DNA of 64,000 nt, from NCBI GenBank assembly GCA_005656395.1, contig SRSI01000048.1:806001-870000 (forward strand), read 5' to 3'. This DNA comes from Strongyloides papillosus (lineage: Eukaryota; Nematoda; Chromadorea; Rhabditida; Strongyloididae). Both the position numbers and the translations under genes were made by a program. The notes under the pieces were generated by a model. That model made no database searches, had not been told where the DNA came from, and saw nothing but the letters and a program-made list of their open reading frames with translations. Below, one piece after another: positions 1-12,733 of this stretch (positions are counted from its first letter, which is position 1; every line of letters starts with the position of its first letter).

Positions 1-3000
1 ATTAAATATCTACTATTCCCTTTGATGGAGTTACTTTGGATGAAATATATGTTCTTCAGAAATATTCTTCCCTATGGAGTATAACTTCATTTCCCACTCC
101 ATGCATTTATATTTTTTATTATTTGTATTTATTTGATTTCTTGGTAAAATTTTATTGGTGATATAGATTCTATCAAATTGTGACAAAAATAAAGTATAAT
201 TTGCTCTTTATTTATTCTATAAATAGTTTTTTTTTATAAAAAAAAGTAGGTAGAAATATAGTTTGTCTTATTCAAGTCATAAAAAAAATATATAAACATA
301 TACTTAATCTCCCATTTTATATATTATTTCCTACAAAAACAAACAAAAAAATAGCATAATTTATGTAATTTTCTAATAAAGTTAACTATCAAATTAATTA
401 GTATATTTTTTTCTCCATAAAGACCATTTTCATTTTTTACCACCCCTTTTTCATAACCTTTTAGGCATTTATTCAAAAAAAAAACATATAATTCTTTTTA
501 TTTCCCTTGAATCATTTAAAATCTTTTTTATTATTCTTTTAAACTCTTATCTTCTCCTTATATTTATATGTTTTCTTTCATTTTTTGGAACTTCTACCAT
601 AATTTTCAACTACATTTTCTGGCGCTAGCATTCCTTTTAGACCAATTAATGATACTTCCCTCTATCCCTCCAAAAATAAGGGGGAAGGGTTTATTTACAT
701 GATATATATAAATATAGATGATTACATTTTTACCAAAATTTATGTTTCTTTAGACAGATATCTTATTTTCCATATTTAACCTATATATAACAGCATAATA
801 ATCCACTATCAAAATATTTTTCCCTAATAATCGTACAAAAAATATAGGAATTTTTTAAATTTATTACTTTGTTATTGTCTTCCTTATCAACTTTTAAACT
901 TCAAAAAGAATTATTATTATTTTTTAAATCCCTAAGATATACCTTATTTATGTGATTGTACTTTTATCTAAAACTACAATATATTATATTAAAAATTTTT
1001 GGAACTCAATAAAAATTTATTATAAATAAACTATAAATAGAATCATTTCATGATAAATCAATCATAAAATATTTAATAAGAATAAAAAAAGTAAATTACT
1101 TTCTATTAAACAGGAAGAATCCATTAACCATAAATATGTCATTCTTCATATTTCATAAATCGGAAGTAAATATATAGTATCTTTTTTAATGTCTAAAACC
1201 ATTATAAATTCTGTAGTATATTTTTTACAAAATAATCATTAATTAGATACAGCTTTTTCTTTATGAATAATTATATAGATACACATAAATAAAACATTTT
1301 GTACATAATTTAGCTTAACTTCATTCATCTATGTAATCAATTCTTCACTTAATAATTAAAACTATTTTATAAGGAATAAAAATTATTAGCATTTAAAATC
1401 AACCCATTTTTTTCTAAAAATAATAAATTACCTACAAATCCTTAGATTACCCTTTTTTATACTTGTTTTTCTTTTAATCTTAATAAAATTTTCACTAATA
1501 TTTTATGATATTGTAGTTTTAATATCGTATAAGTAATAATATTTATTATTTATAAAATATAATAAATAATACAAATTTAATAAATAGTTAATATATAAAA
1601 GGTGCACCACCAAATTAAATATTTAAAATTTCCAATATTAAAAAAAATCCAAGGTTACTTTTTAAGATATCATCAAAATTGTTCCAAAGATCAACATGGT
1701 CATGTACTATTATATTTACTTTCATTTATATTACCCCTCATTTTTTAAAAATTTTAATTTTTAACTAAAAAATAATATAATGGAGTAAAAAAAAGTGTTT
1801 TTATAATTATTTTTAAAAGAGATTTTTGATTTTTTTAATGCCATAGAATTTATTTCCTTGTAAATAATTATTATTTTGTTACTTGTTTCTTCTTTTTTCC
1901 TCCTGATTACATAAATTATCAACCATAAAAATGTAAATCTCAAAAGTTTTTAAAAATGCATATAATTATGCCTCCTGAGACTACATATAAAAGTTTTAAC
2001 TATCATTTTTAACAATATACATTTTAGAGTCCTTTATCTATCGTTAATTTTATTCATATATACTTTCCTATCACATAATATATATTCTTTTCAAAAATAC
2101 ACAAAAAGTTAGAAAGTTTCTTATTTGAAGACTTTACACAATATATTTATTTAAATTTTTATACCATCTTAATTTACTTTCCTTAAAAATATAATATAAA
2201 AGGATTTATATTTTTATTATATTTTATCAAATATTCTCATTAGCCTATAATTTTTAAAATGAAAAAAAAAGTATTTTTACAAAATAAATATCTTTAAAAC
2301 TTTTTGCTACTATATATTATATTCATCACTATTAATATTTGTCTTTTTTGTCATTTATTCCATCCCCTTAATAATAAGTTGAGTTTTCCCTATGCTTCAT
2401 AGACTTAGACTTAAATTTGTTTGAAAAAAAGATGGAAATTAGTAGGAATAATTTACTTTTTCTTTAAAAAGATATTTAAAATTATTAAAACAAAGAGAAA
2501 GTAAATTAATATATATAACTATTTAGAAAGAAAAGGATATGTATATATTTATATTAAAAAAAAATTAGAAATAAAAGTTTTATCATTAAAATATAAATTA
2601 GTTTAGACAATCATTTTACTTCTACATCATTTATCCTATTTTTATCTCTTAATAATAGACAAAAATTTAATTTTTCTACAAAATTTACCCTCCACTAACT
2701 GTCATTAGGAAGATAATATTATATAGTATAAGATGCCGTTTACTTTATCAACCCTAACAGTATCTTAACTTCTTTATTCTATAAAAATATTCTATCTCAC
2801 TAATTATATTTTCTTCAAAAAATCACGATCTCTTTATTATACAAGTAAAAAATATATTTATAATTCTTTTGTTATTATTATTCAATCAAGACTCAGACGA
2901 TTACAATTACAAAAGAAAAAAAATACATCATCCATTTTATTTATAAAATTTTCTTTAATAATTTAAATATATTATCAGTAAAATGGACATACATTCTGCT

Positions 3001-3600
3001 TCAATTCACTATATTTTTATCAAGTCTCAAGAAAATTGTCTCATTAATTTATCTTCTTTCAATAAAAATTTTTTGATACTTTTTAATTATCTTTCCTTTA
3101 TCTTACTTTAGAATATATCACAAAAAAATGAATGATGCCTCTTTAATTGCATCCATTTATTCCCAAAAATCATAAATAATTAACTACTCTATGAAACTTT
3201 TCAATAAAACATTGGATTATAAATTATTTGGTTTTCATGTATTATATAAAACTTATTAATGTTCTCCTAACTTTATATACTCAATTTTAAATATACCCTT
3301 TATTCATCAAATCATATTTGGCAATTTTTAGAGAATCTTAATATTTAGAAAGATATATATTACTTAATCTTTAATTTACTCCACATATATCTTATTAAAT
3401 TTCCCCATTAAAGGGCACATTTTTATATTATCTCAATAAAATATCTATACGATAATAATACTATAAATAATCCAAAAAATCTTTTTGAAAATGAACTTAC
3501 TTTAATTTAATATTGACATGTTTTTTTGTACAATTCTATTATCTTTTCTATCACAAATGAGTTATATATTAAAAAAAATTCTTTTTTAAAGACTTTTATA
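1..3600. other. Gene-free AT-rich stretch
   Basis: No supportable gene is seen. Both strands are very A+T-rich, with long A and T runs and only short open frames of low-complexity composition (for example a 60-codon frame at 1761-1943, minus). No tRNA-like sequence or strong repeat was recognised by eye. Confidence 0.6.
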
Positions 3601-3603
3601 TCT

Positions 3604-4100
3604 ACTCGGCCAAATGTGTGTGTGCAAAAAATGCAACGTTAAGCATATTTTGACCCCCTAGATTTCACAATTTGATTTTGAAAATTTACATGCATATAGA
3701 TTCCATTACGAGAAATTGGAATCTAAAATAAAAATTGCAAAAATCTTGCTCCATCATGGAGAAAAGCGAATCCAAAGTGCCAAAAATGGTGCAAATTTTG
3801 GATTAATGGACGCGCCGCGTTTTAACAAAATATATTATACACACTAATTACTCAGTAAATGGACGCGCCGTATTTTAACAAAATATATCACACAAATTAG
3901 TATGTGTGTGTAAAAATTTGATCTTGACCAACCCAACTAAAGTAAGAAGTGCCAAACTGGGGTTAAATAAAATATTTACTAACGAATAGTCGGTTTCATC
4001 GTGCGCTGTGCGACATCCAAGCTCCAATGAAGTACTTCATAGAGTTTCAGACTTCACGACGGATGTTCTGATGTTAATTTTTAGAGGGTTTTTTTTGGGG
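3604..4100. repeat. Higher-complexity block with a 53-bp direct repeat
   Basis: This block is less A+T-rich than its surroundings and has no open frame. It contains two near-identical copies of a segment beginning ATGGACGCGCCG at 3806 and 3859, each continuing into TTTTAACAAAATATAT. A short GT-rich run occurs near each end (about 3614 and 3902). It may be a piece of an old transposon or a non-coding transcript; its identity is unknown. Confidence 0.45.
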
Positions 4101-4384
4101 AAATTGAAATAAGATGAATCTGAAAGTGAAGGTTTCCGTGGCATTTTTTCTACTTTAGAGTTATGGGTTGCGTTTTTTTCTTATATAAACCTACTTTTTT
4201 CAACATATGAGGAGTTAAAAATTTTTTTTACAAATAAAAATTTACTTAAGAGATCTAGAAATTATTAAATAACACAGTTGAAAAGATGCACGTTTAAACA
4301 ACTAATTTAGCAATTTATATTATTGACATTGATAATTATAATGTTTTTAGATTATTACACTTATTTGTAACGAAAAATAATAAA

Positions 4385-5467
4385 AATAAATAACCACATC
4401 AAAAACTTAGGTTTTTGTTTTTTAAAGAACTTTTATATCTTAATATATTATACGCGCACCTAAATGAACAAAATAAATTTTGCGAACTTTAAAAGATGAA
4501 AATAAATTTCGCGTACTAAAAGGGATGAAAATAAATTTTGATTAATTTTTGTATCACTCATCTGTATAAAAGTAGCGTCGTCTAGTGATTTAGATTATAT
4601 CGATGACTACTACAAAATTATAAAGACATATACGATATAATATTCCATGTAAATAAAAATGCAAATGTAAAATCAACTTAATCATTAATTTGCCAATAGA
4701 AATTAAATATTACATGAAATTATATATTATAAGAAAGGTGTACGAAATCCTCTTAATGCTAATATTGATAAAATTATTGTTTGGTTACTCTATTTTATTA
4801 AAATACGACACTCTCATTGTTGTTACAAATATATTTAAATCCATTTTTTATTCCAACAATAGACACATATTCGGCATCCTTGAAAAAATAATAATTACAC
4901 AACTTTGATTTATTAAAACTTTTATGTAAAAATATAATATCATATATTCCATGTAATCAGAAACAAAAATATTAAATGTAAATTCTACTTATCAGTGATT
5001 TTTTGCAAATGAAAATAAGTAATACACGAATTTATATATCGTAATAAGTTTTCACAATATCTATTCACTACTAATAGGGATAAAATTATTGTATAATTAT
5101 TATATTTTATTAACATCATACACTCTTAATATTGTTACAAATATATTAAAATCTGTTTTTGTTTTCAACAATAGAACACGTATTTGTTACCATTAAAATA
5201 AACTAAAAAATCAAATGAAAAGTGCACAGCTTCTTTTTAATAATAAACGATAATTAATCTAATTCACTAAACGACGCTACTTTTATACAGATGGGTGATA
5301 AAAAAAGGAATCAAAATTTATTTTCATCCCTTTTAGTACGCGAAATTTATTTTCATCTTTTAAAGTTCGCAAAATTTATTTTGTTCATTTAGGTGCGCGT
5401 ATAATATATTAAGATATAAAAGTTCTTTAAAAAACAAAAACCTAAGTTTTTGATGTGGTTATTTATT
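4385..5467. mobile_element. Fold-back (inverted-repeat) element, about 1.08 kb
   Basis: Two long, nearly perfect inverted arms are visible. The left arm (about 4385-4590) starts AATAAATAACCACATC and the right arm (about 5262-5467) ends with its reverse complement, GATGTGGTTATTTATT. Inside both arms the same landmarks recur, including a TACGCGCACC segment and a GTAGCGTCGT segment. Between the arms lie two direct copies of a roughly 300-bp unit, with the TATTCC landmark at 4641 and again at 4945. No transposase frame is present; the 72-codon frame at 4690-4908 lies within one internal copy and is probably chance. This fits a non-autonomous fold-back or MITE-like element. No clear target-site duplication was seen. 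Confidence 0.75.
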
Positions 5468-6320
5468 GTCTTTTGTTATCAATCTATTTTTTTTGTTTTA
5501 AAAGAAATTTATTTTATTTTTATATATGTAACAAATTATATTTTGAAAAACATTTTAGAAATAATATTTAAGCTTTTATCTAATAATTTACACATTTTAA
5601 GACAATAATTAAATTTGAAAATTTTTTTTGTTATCATATTTCAAACAATCCCTTTTTTATAAATTTAAATGAGTAATCTTTACTCTCCTTCCAATTTAAA
5701 CTGAATGTTATCATTTATGTGTACTTGAAAAACAAACATATTTAACGTGATAAAATATACTTATTGTAATTAAAAGATATTGTTTTTATAATCTTTTTTA
5801 CTTCCACAATATTTGAGTTATTTTAAAAAAATAATGCATTAATTTTTTTTAAAAGTATGGTAAATTAAGCTTGTTTCTCTAGTTTTAATTAACTACCAAA
5901 TTAGGAAAATTACAACACCTACTACTTTTTTTTTAGTCTTTATTCATTTTTTTGTTATCCTTAAATAACTATAACACAAATAATTCATTAGAGTTGTATA
6001 TATGTATAATTAAAAAAAACATGACTTTATTAAGAAAAAAATTTTGACAAAAAATGTAGGTGTGTAATGATAATGCATAAACATGTAAATGTTTTCACTA
6101 TCATCTTTATCTTTTTTATTTCTTTAGATAGGATAAACGCTTCCTTCTAATTTTATCAACTCCTATCGTTTTATTACATCACTAAAGATATTTTAAAAAT
6201 TTTTAATTAAATTTCTAGAAATTAATTTTATATTGGATTAAATTAAATTGGCTATTATTGTTATTATAATAATATTAAATATACAAAAAAAATTGTTATA
6301 ACTATTAAGTAAGAAAAAAA
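5468..6320. other. Intergenic region upstream of the GPCR gene
   Basis: AT-rich spacer with no open frame worth reporting. It probably contains the promoter and 5' UTR of the plus-strand GPCR gene. No motif was recognised with confidence. Confidence 0.5.
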
Positions 6321-7671
6321 ATGTCAGGTTGTGTAGAAATTAATGAAACAGAAAGAGATGCTTTGATTCAATATTATCTTAGGGTAATTTTGGTGTACCT
6401 TATAATTATTTAAAATTAATAATATTTTTTAGCTAATTGGTACAGAAATTCAAATGTATGATAAGATTCATGTATACATATATCAGATATTATGCTTACT
6501 TGGAGTTCCTTTAAATATTTTGATAATAGTTGTACTTTTACGTCCACAAATGAGGAAAAATCCTTTTAATTTATACCTTATTGTTATAGCAATATGTGAT
6601 TTAATTTTAATGGCTAATTATTATATATTTCATTTTATTGAACGTTGTCATCCATATTATTATACTTATATTTGGATTATTTATACAAAATTATATGCTA
6701 TAACATCAGTCCTCCTTCATTCATTATCATTATGGCTTACTGTAATAATGGCCATTCATAGATATATCGTTGTTAAAAATAGTAATGGTACACAATCAAA
6801 AATTAGTTGGAATAGTTATAAAATTACTCTCTTAGGAATTGGTATAGCTATATGTATCTCTTTAATAGGTTCAACACCAAATACATTAAGATATGAGATA
6901 CAAGATAATGGTTTAGTTGGTGCTGAACCAAGATGTCTTGTTAAGGGTGGTAAATATGCTCATTATTATACAGAATCATCACAAATTGAAGCTTATCAAT
7001 TTGTAAGACCAAACTTTTGGAATTGTAATTGGGAAAGGTTAACTTTTTGGATTGCGGGTTTATTATTAAAAGTTATACCATGTATGCTTCTAACTATATT
7101 TATGACATTACTTGTAAGAATATTAATAAAAGCTAGAGAAAGGAGAAATAGATTATGTGGATCAAGAACAATACCATGTACAGCTAAAACTCAAGCTGAA
7201 AGAACAACAGCTATGTTAACTATTATTGTTGCTGTATTTTTAGTAACAGAATTACCACAAGGTTTGCTTATCTTAATTAAGGTTAATTTAATAATTCATT
7301 ATAATCATATTGTAGGTATTTTTGTCTTTTTACAGGGTGTCTATGCAGCAACAGAAGTTATACATTTATATCTTGGACAGTTTTTAGATTTCCTTGCTTT
7401 ACTCAACTCATCTGTTAATTTTATTTTATACACAACAATGTCCTACCAATTTAGATCACAATTTATTGAGACATTTGCTACATACCTTCCAAAAACTTTT
7501 GAAAGAATTAGTGGTAGTGAATCAATTGCAACTAATGTTTTACCATCAAAAATTGTTAGAGATGGTAGTCAAAATAATAATAGTACTTTTAATCAAAGTA
7601 AAGTGCATTTATTATCATCAACTGCCAATTTACAAGGAAAAGATCTTAAAGGACAAATTGACGAAGTATAG
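6321..7671 (+). CDS. Seven-transmembrane peptide receptor, DMSR/Srw type
   Basis: A rhodopsin-like GPCR of 433 aa. Exons are 6321-6383 and 6433-7671, joined in phase 0 across a 49-bp GT..AG intron. The first exon adds MSGCVEINETERDALIQYYLR before the first hydrophobic segment. Seven hydrophobic segments can be traced. TM3 ends in a MAIHRY motif (HRY at about residues 130-132, in place of DRY), and TM7 has NSSVNFILY in place of NPxxY. Arg and Lys flank TM5 and TM6, and the tail is Ser/Asn-rich. The TM3 segment with SVLLHSLSLWLTV and the NSSVNFILY end resemble the nematode Srw family and the related DMSR receptors for FMRFamide-like peptides. The ligand and exact subfamily are inferred. The protein is expected at the plasma membrane of neurons or other excitable cells. 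Confidence 0.85.
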
Positions 7672-8511
7672 TTTTTACCATTTTAAAATAAGAAAAAAAA
7701 AGCTAAATCTTACTATTAATTCCAATACCAGGAACAGAATTATTATTTAATAAATTTATTTGTTATGTTATTTTATATTATATTATGTATAATTGTAGTT
7801 TATTTGTAGACCCCCGGTATAAAAATAATAGTCTGGGTGAATTGAAAATATTAAATAATATTTGAGTTTTATTTTTTTTAAATTTTAATAACGAAATAAG
7901 ATAATTATAAAATAAATATTTAAATTTGGCAATGTTTATTTTTCTCCTTATTTAAATAATATATAATTATTAATAATGTATAATCCAAGTTTTTTTGTAT
8001 GACAAAAGATATGAATAAGAAAATTTAATCTTAACATCACACACCTCCTCGCAATATACTTTATCATTTAATGTACCATAAATATAATCTTCTATTTAAT
8101 GATGCACTTTAACATATACAAAAGTAATAATAATAATCTTGAATAGCCATTTTCCCTTAAACAAACGCCAAAGGGAGAAGAAAATAATGTTTGAAGCATA
8201 TTTTAATAATTTTAAATAATAGAAAAAATTTTTAAAAAATGCCCACACATCTAATGGAACTCACTAAAATCTACAGGAATTTAAAAAATTTTATTCTTTG
8301 CTCTAATTTTAATAATAAACTAATATAGACTACAGGAATGGATCTTTAAACTAAAAAAGTCTACTTCCATCCTAGGAACCACCGAAAATTAAATAAATTT
8401 TTATTAAAAAAAAAGAGAATAGAAATCGGAAATAATTTAAAACTCAACTTCTCTTCTAATATATATATAGAGATAGAGACACATTAGTATAGGGAAATTT
8501 CAATATACACA
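7672..8511. other. Convergent 3' intergenic region
   Basis: Lies between the 3' ends of the plus-strand GPCR and the minus-strand light-chain gene. It should contain both 3' UTRs and poly(A) sites; AATAAA-like hexamers are too common here to pick one. Nothing else was recognised. Confidence 0.5.
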
Positions 8512-9038
8512 TTACATCTTCAAGTCAGTTTCCATAATTTCTTTAACAAATTGTGCGATGTAAATGTTACCTTCAGGGTCAGCATGTCCTTCAATCAACT
8601 TGTCAACATCAGATTCCTTAAGACGTTCACCGAGAGTTGTTAAAATATGACGGAGTTCAGCAACATTAATCATACCATTGTCTTCTTTATCGAAATGTGA
8701 CAATCCCTCAATGATTTCTTCCATTGAGACAGGTTTCATATTTTTACGAGCATCTTTAAAACATGAAATGAATTCTTCAAAAGTAATTCTTTTTTCTATA
8801 AAAATGAAAATTTAACGACTACCAAGTACTTAAAACTACCTGGACTATCAAAATAAGATTGATATTTCTTGATGTCAGCTTCAGTTGGGTAGACATCTAA
8901 AACACGGAGAACTTCCCCTAATTGTTCAACGTATATCTTATCATCACCAATTGTATCGTAAGAGCTAAAGATATCTCTAGCATATTGACTAAGATTATTA
9001 TCAATCTCAGAACTTGTTGAGCTAAGTTCGGTTCTCAT
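8512..9038 (-). CDS. mlc-3: Myosin essential (alkali) light chain
   Basis: A 160-aa EF-hand protein in two exons, 9038-8840 and 8795-8512, joined in phase 1 across a 44-bp intron. The spliced sequence reads through SPEKRITFEEF. It has the layout of a myosin essential light chain: a degenerate N-terminal EF-hand (SSYDTIGDDKIYVEQLGEVL), a central ITFEEFISCF segment, then HFDKEDNGMINVAELRHIL and LTTLGERL, and a last hand with HADPEGNIYIAQF. The strongly conserved AELRHILTTLGE signature separates this family from calmodulin and troponin C. Essential light chains wrap the IQ1 motif of the myosin heavy-chain neck and usually do not bind calcium, which agrees with the incomplete loops. Length is close to the usual 150-160 aa. 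The choice of mlc-3 (muscle) over the non-muscle paralogue is an inference. Confidence 0.85.
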
Positions 9039-10405
9039 TTCGTTTTTTTAAATTATTTAGTTATCTATAAAAAATTAACATGCGATAAATTAACAATGAC
9101 TAATAAAACAAAAATTAAATAAATATACAATGTAAAGATTCAATACAACTAAAATAATAATACTCTATGACAAATTTATATAGTCATTTTCCCAATCGAA
9201 TTTTGATTATAATAAAAGATTACAATATAAGTTCTAAATATAATTCACTAAGAGTTGATGTACCAAGCATCGTGTAAAAGAAGGTACTAAACAATCCTAC
9301 GATCGATTCTCAAAAATTTAACATAACAATAGGTGTATTATTCAATATTATATATAGTAAATGTAATCCCCTAGATACTTTATGCATAGAACAGTTTTCA
9401 AGGTAAAGGTTACTATTCAAACATTTTCACTCATAACATTTAATATATGTATACAAAGTTACGTCAAAACAAAGAGTTGCCACATTTTATCTATAATTTT
9501 TTATCAAACTTCCTCCTTATATTTAAGATCTATTAAAAGATATTAAAGAGTTAATTATTATATAATCATAATAAATAAACTTAGTATACCAATCATTCTA
9601 TTTGATATGATTTTTATACTCTTCCCCTCTAACTCATATATAATACATAACAAAAAGACATTTGATGGCAATTAATAAATTATATAACTACTTTTTAGCA
9701 AAAAAACAAACAAATAATCAGCACCAATCAAATAGAAAATATCTTTTTTACACTATAACATTATAATAAATAAATTAAATTAATTTACCTTATCATTAAT
9801 ATACTTTGTTTCTTAGGTTGTCATTCAAATTCTACCTAATTAAAAATATTTATAATGACTTTACCTCTTATCATAACACCTATGATAAAAAAAGTTGTCA
9901 AGATGACAAAAAGATAAAGAATGCTTACATATTCATTTTTTAAAAAAGAAATATTCTTAGATATAAACATGTTTTTTTAAAGAAGTTGTCACTCGAAAAA
10001 TGTGATAAAATAATATTATCTTAAGAGTAATAGTAGCGATTCTTGAGTTATGACAATCAACAGCACTTTTAAACCACTACTTGTAGTAAAAAAAAAAAGC
10101 TATAGAACTAAAATTTACATCACCTCTTGAATGATACTACAAATGAGTCATAATAATATGAAAGTACCATTGAAAATTTGTAATACAATTAAAAAACATA
10201 AATATTTTAATAGATAAAAATAATTTGATACTAACCCCACAATAAAAATTAAAATAAACAACTTTCCCCCCAATTTAATGACGGCGCGGATTGGATAACC
10301 GTTTATTGGAAAGAGAATGGCAATGAAACAATTTTTTTTAGAAAAGTAATTATAAATTAAGTAATTTCTAAGTGTATTTAACTTCTAATTATTAACAAAC
10401 TAATT
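9039..10405. promoter_or_regulatory. Divergent intergenic region between light chain and 10406 gene
   Basis: Shared upstream region of two divergent genes. On the minus strand a TATATATAA-like sequence lies near 9340-9360. Near the plus-strand gene there is an unusually GC-rich patch at about 10278-10310 (GGCGCGGATTGGATAACCG) containing ATTGG, an inverted CCAAT box. Function is inferred from position only. Confidence 0.4.
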
Positions 10406-11695
10406 ATGTCAAGTAAATTAAAAGAACAACCAACTTTTAATTCAACAAACGAAATTATACAATTGTTTAAAGATAATTCACAGGAAGCAGAGGAAGTATG
10501 TTATAAATTATATTCTAACGAAGATAGGAATGTAATCATTGAAGTTTGGGATGTTTTAACATCAAACTATTCATCCGAGTACCACTCAACACGTATCTTA
10601 GGATTTACCAAACAACTACATAAATTTAAAATATTAGAGAATGGAAAATATGATAATTATAGGAATTTACTTATTTATTATATTACCCATGTTTCAACAA
10701 TAGATGATCCAATGGAAGTTAATTGCTTGGATCTAGATTTTATAAAATTTATCTTGTCAACTTCAATAAAACCATCCTTCCAAGAGTTATGTGAATATTT
10801 TATAAAAAATGACGTTTCTGTACAAAAATTAATTCCATCTCAGTGTCTCCAGGCTTATCAAAGAGTTATAAAGAAGTTGAGTGATGAAATTAGGGGTAAA
10901 GAACAATATCAATATGGAACGAAACTTAGAGATGATAGATTAATATATAATGAAATTTATACATTATATTACCATGCATTAAATGAAAAAAACCCTGAAT
11001 TTGATGAGTCTCTTAAATCAATTGAGGAACAAGTTCGAAAACATCCTGAATCTATATCAAAACAAATGTATTTACTTTCTTATATAGCTTCACAGTGTTT
11101 GGTAATACCTGCCAGAAGAATACGTGGTCTTAATTTATTCAAAAGACTTTTATCATTCATACTTGAACTGGTGTTGGGAGCAGAAAAAAACTCTACTGAT
11201 AATTCTGTGGCAAAAAGAATTGTTTGTGTTGTGACACCTTACCTTCAGTTTATTTCTGTAAATTTTTTGTTAATTTTATTTCTGTATAATTTTATTATTT
11301 ATTTTTAGAATTCGGAAAAAGTCATTGGTTATGGAGATATATTTTCACGTTTGGTAAAAGTTTTAGTATTTTTGAATACTATTAGCACAAGTGAATTTAA
11401 TAATCTCTTCAACAATAATTATATTGCTTTTAAAAACTTAGCAGAAAGTTACCCTGGTTCCTGGATACCTTATCTTTTGGGAAAGAATAATTTTAGGAGT
11501 AAATTTAAAGGACCATCCAACTATGGCCCATATAAAGATTCTTTTGATGACTCTATTCTTGATTCTTTATATGAACCAGCATTGAATGGATTTGATGTTA
11601 AAGGATTTAAATTAAAGGATAGCTATGGAATATATGAAACTATGAAAACTTTTAGAGGAGAGTTAGAAGAGGAGATGAAACATTCTCTAGAATAA
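10406..11695 (+). CDS. Unrecognised 412-aa alpha-helical protein
   Basis: Two exons, 10406-11257 and 11309-11695, join in phase 0 across a 51-bp intron and give 412 aa. No signal peptide or membrane segment is evident. The sequence looks alpha-helical, perhaps of HEAT/TPR-like type, with Leu-rich stretches such as LFKRLLSFILELVLGAEK. The C-terminal part has a distinctive block, YPGSWIPYLLGK then DSFDDSILDSLYEPALNGFD. I do not recognise the family and give no function. The gene matters because its C-terminal two thirds is repeated in inverted orientation immediately downstream, with the same intron position and phase. The start is the first ATG after an AT-rich leader; no upstream in-frame exon was found. 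Confidence 0.75.
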
Positions 11696-11862
11696 ATTGT
11701 CGTTTTTCTGTACATATAAAGCGAATTACTAACAAAAATTTAATGACCAATATAAAAAAATTAACTTATTATTTCTTAATTTTATTATTTAAAAAAAATT
11801 AAAATAAAATAATTATTTAATGGAAAATAAATTTATCAAATATTATGTAATTAACTTGAAAG

Positions 11863-12688
11863 TTAAGCTAGAAAAGTCTTCATTTCTTCTTTTAATTTGT
11901 AGCGAAAAGCTTGCATTTCCTCATAAATATTATAACTGTTTTTTAGTTTATACTTCTTAACTTCAAATCCATTTAATGGTGGTTCATAAAGTGAATCTAA
12001 TATAGAATCTTCAAAAGAATCTTTGTAAGTTTGGTAATTTGTCGGTCCTTTGTTCATTTTGCTTTGATAATCACTAGTTTTAAGGATATATGGTACCCAG
12101 GATCCTGGATAGCATTCAGACAAATTTTTAATAGCAATATAATTACTATTAACTAAACTTAAAAATTCACTTCTATTACTATCACTTAGAAAAATTAAAA
12201 CTTTTATTAGGCGTGATAAAATATCTCCAAGACTTTTAGTACTTCTTGAAATCTAAAATGTTAAATAAATTATTTAAAAAAACATAAACATTAAAACATA
12301 CCGAAAAATATTGAACATAAGGACTGAGAACACAAACAACTCTTTTCCCCATAGAATTATTGTCAGTTGAATTTTTTTCTGCTACCAAAACCAACTCAAG
12401 AATGAATGATAAAAGTTTCTTTAATAAATTAAAATTATGAATTTTTGTTCCTAATTTTGAGAGGCATTGTGATGCAAGATATGATAAAAGATACATTTGT
12501 TTGGAGATTGATTCAGGGTACTTTTGTACCTGCTCTGCTATCAATTTAAGAGAGTGCTCAAATTCAAAATACTTATTTTCGAGGACATGAAAATATAAAT
12601 TATACAACTCAAAGTACACTAATTTATCATCACGTAACTTTGAATCGTACTGTTTTTTATTTTTTAATTCAGTGGATAAACTATTCAT
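11863..12688 (-). CDS. 5'-truncated inverted paralogue of the 10406 gene
   Basis: Exons 12688-12302 and 12252-11863 join in phase 0 across a 49-bp intron and would give 258 aa. The product matches the plus-strand neighbour from about its residue 155 to its end. Shared blocks include HPESISKQMYLLSY (KYPESISKQMYLLSY here), LLSFILELVL.AEKNSTDN and DSILDSLYEP.LNGF. The intron sits at exactly the same place (after YLQFIS / YVQYFS). Nothing like the first ~150 residues of the neighbour can be found upstream; 12700-13000 is AT-rich and unrelated. The start used here (MNSLSTEL) is only the first in-frame Met within the homologous part; an upstream Met at 12733 is also in frame. It may be a truncated expressed gene or a young pseudogene; no internal stop or frameshift was found. 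Confidence 0.6.
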
Positions 12689-12733
12689 GGCTCCTTCAAA
12701 GGAAAAAATTTTCAAGATTATTCTTATGTGCAC

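Noticed and set aside
4690..4908. 72-codon open frame in the fold-back element
   Set aside because: It lies in one of two tandem internal copies; the other copy has lost the frame, and the composition is Ile/Leu/Lys-rich as expected by chance.
7394..7750. 118-codon plus-strand frame overlapping the GPCR
   Set aside because: Shadow of the GPCR coding sequence in another frame.
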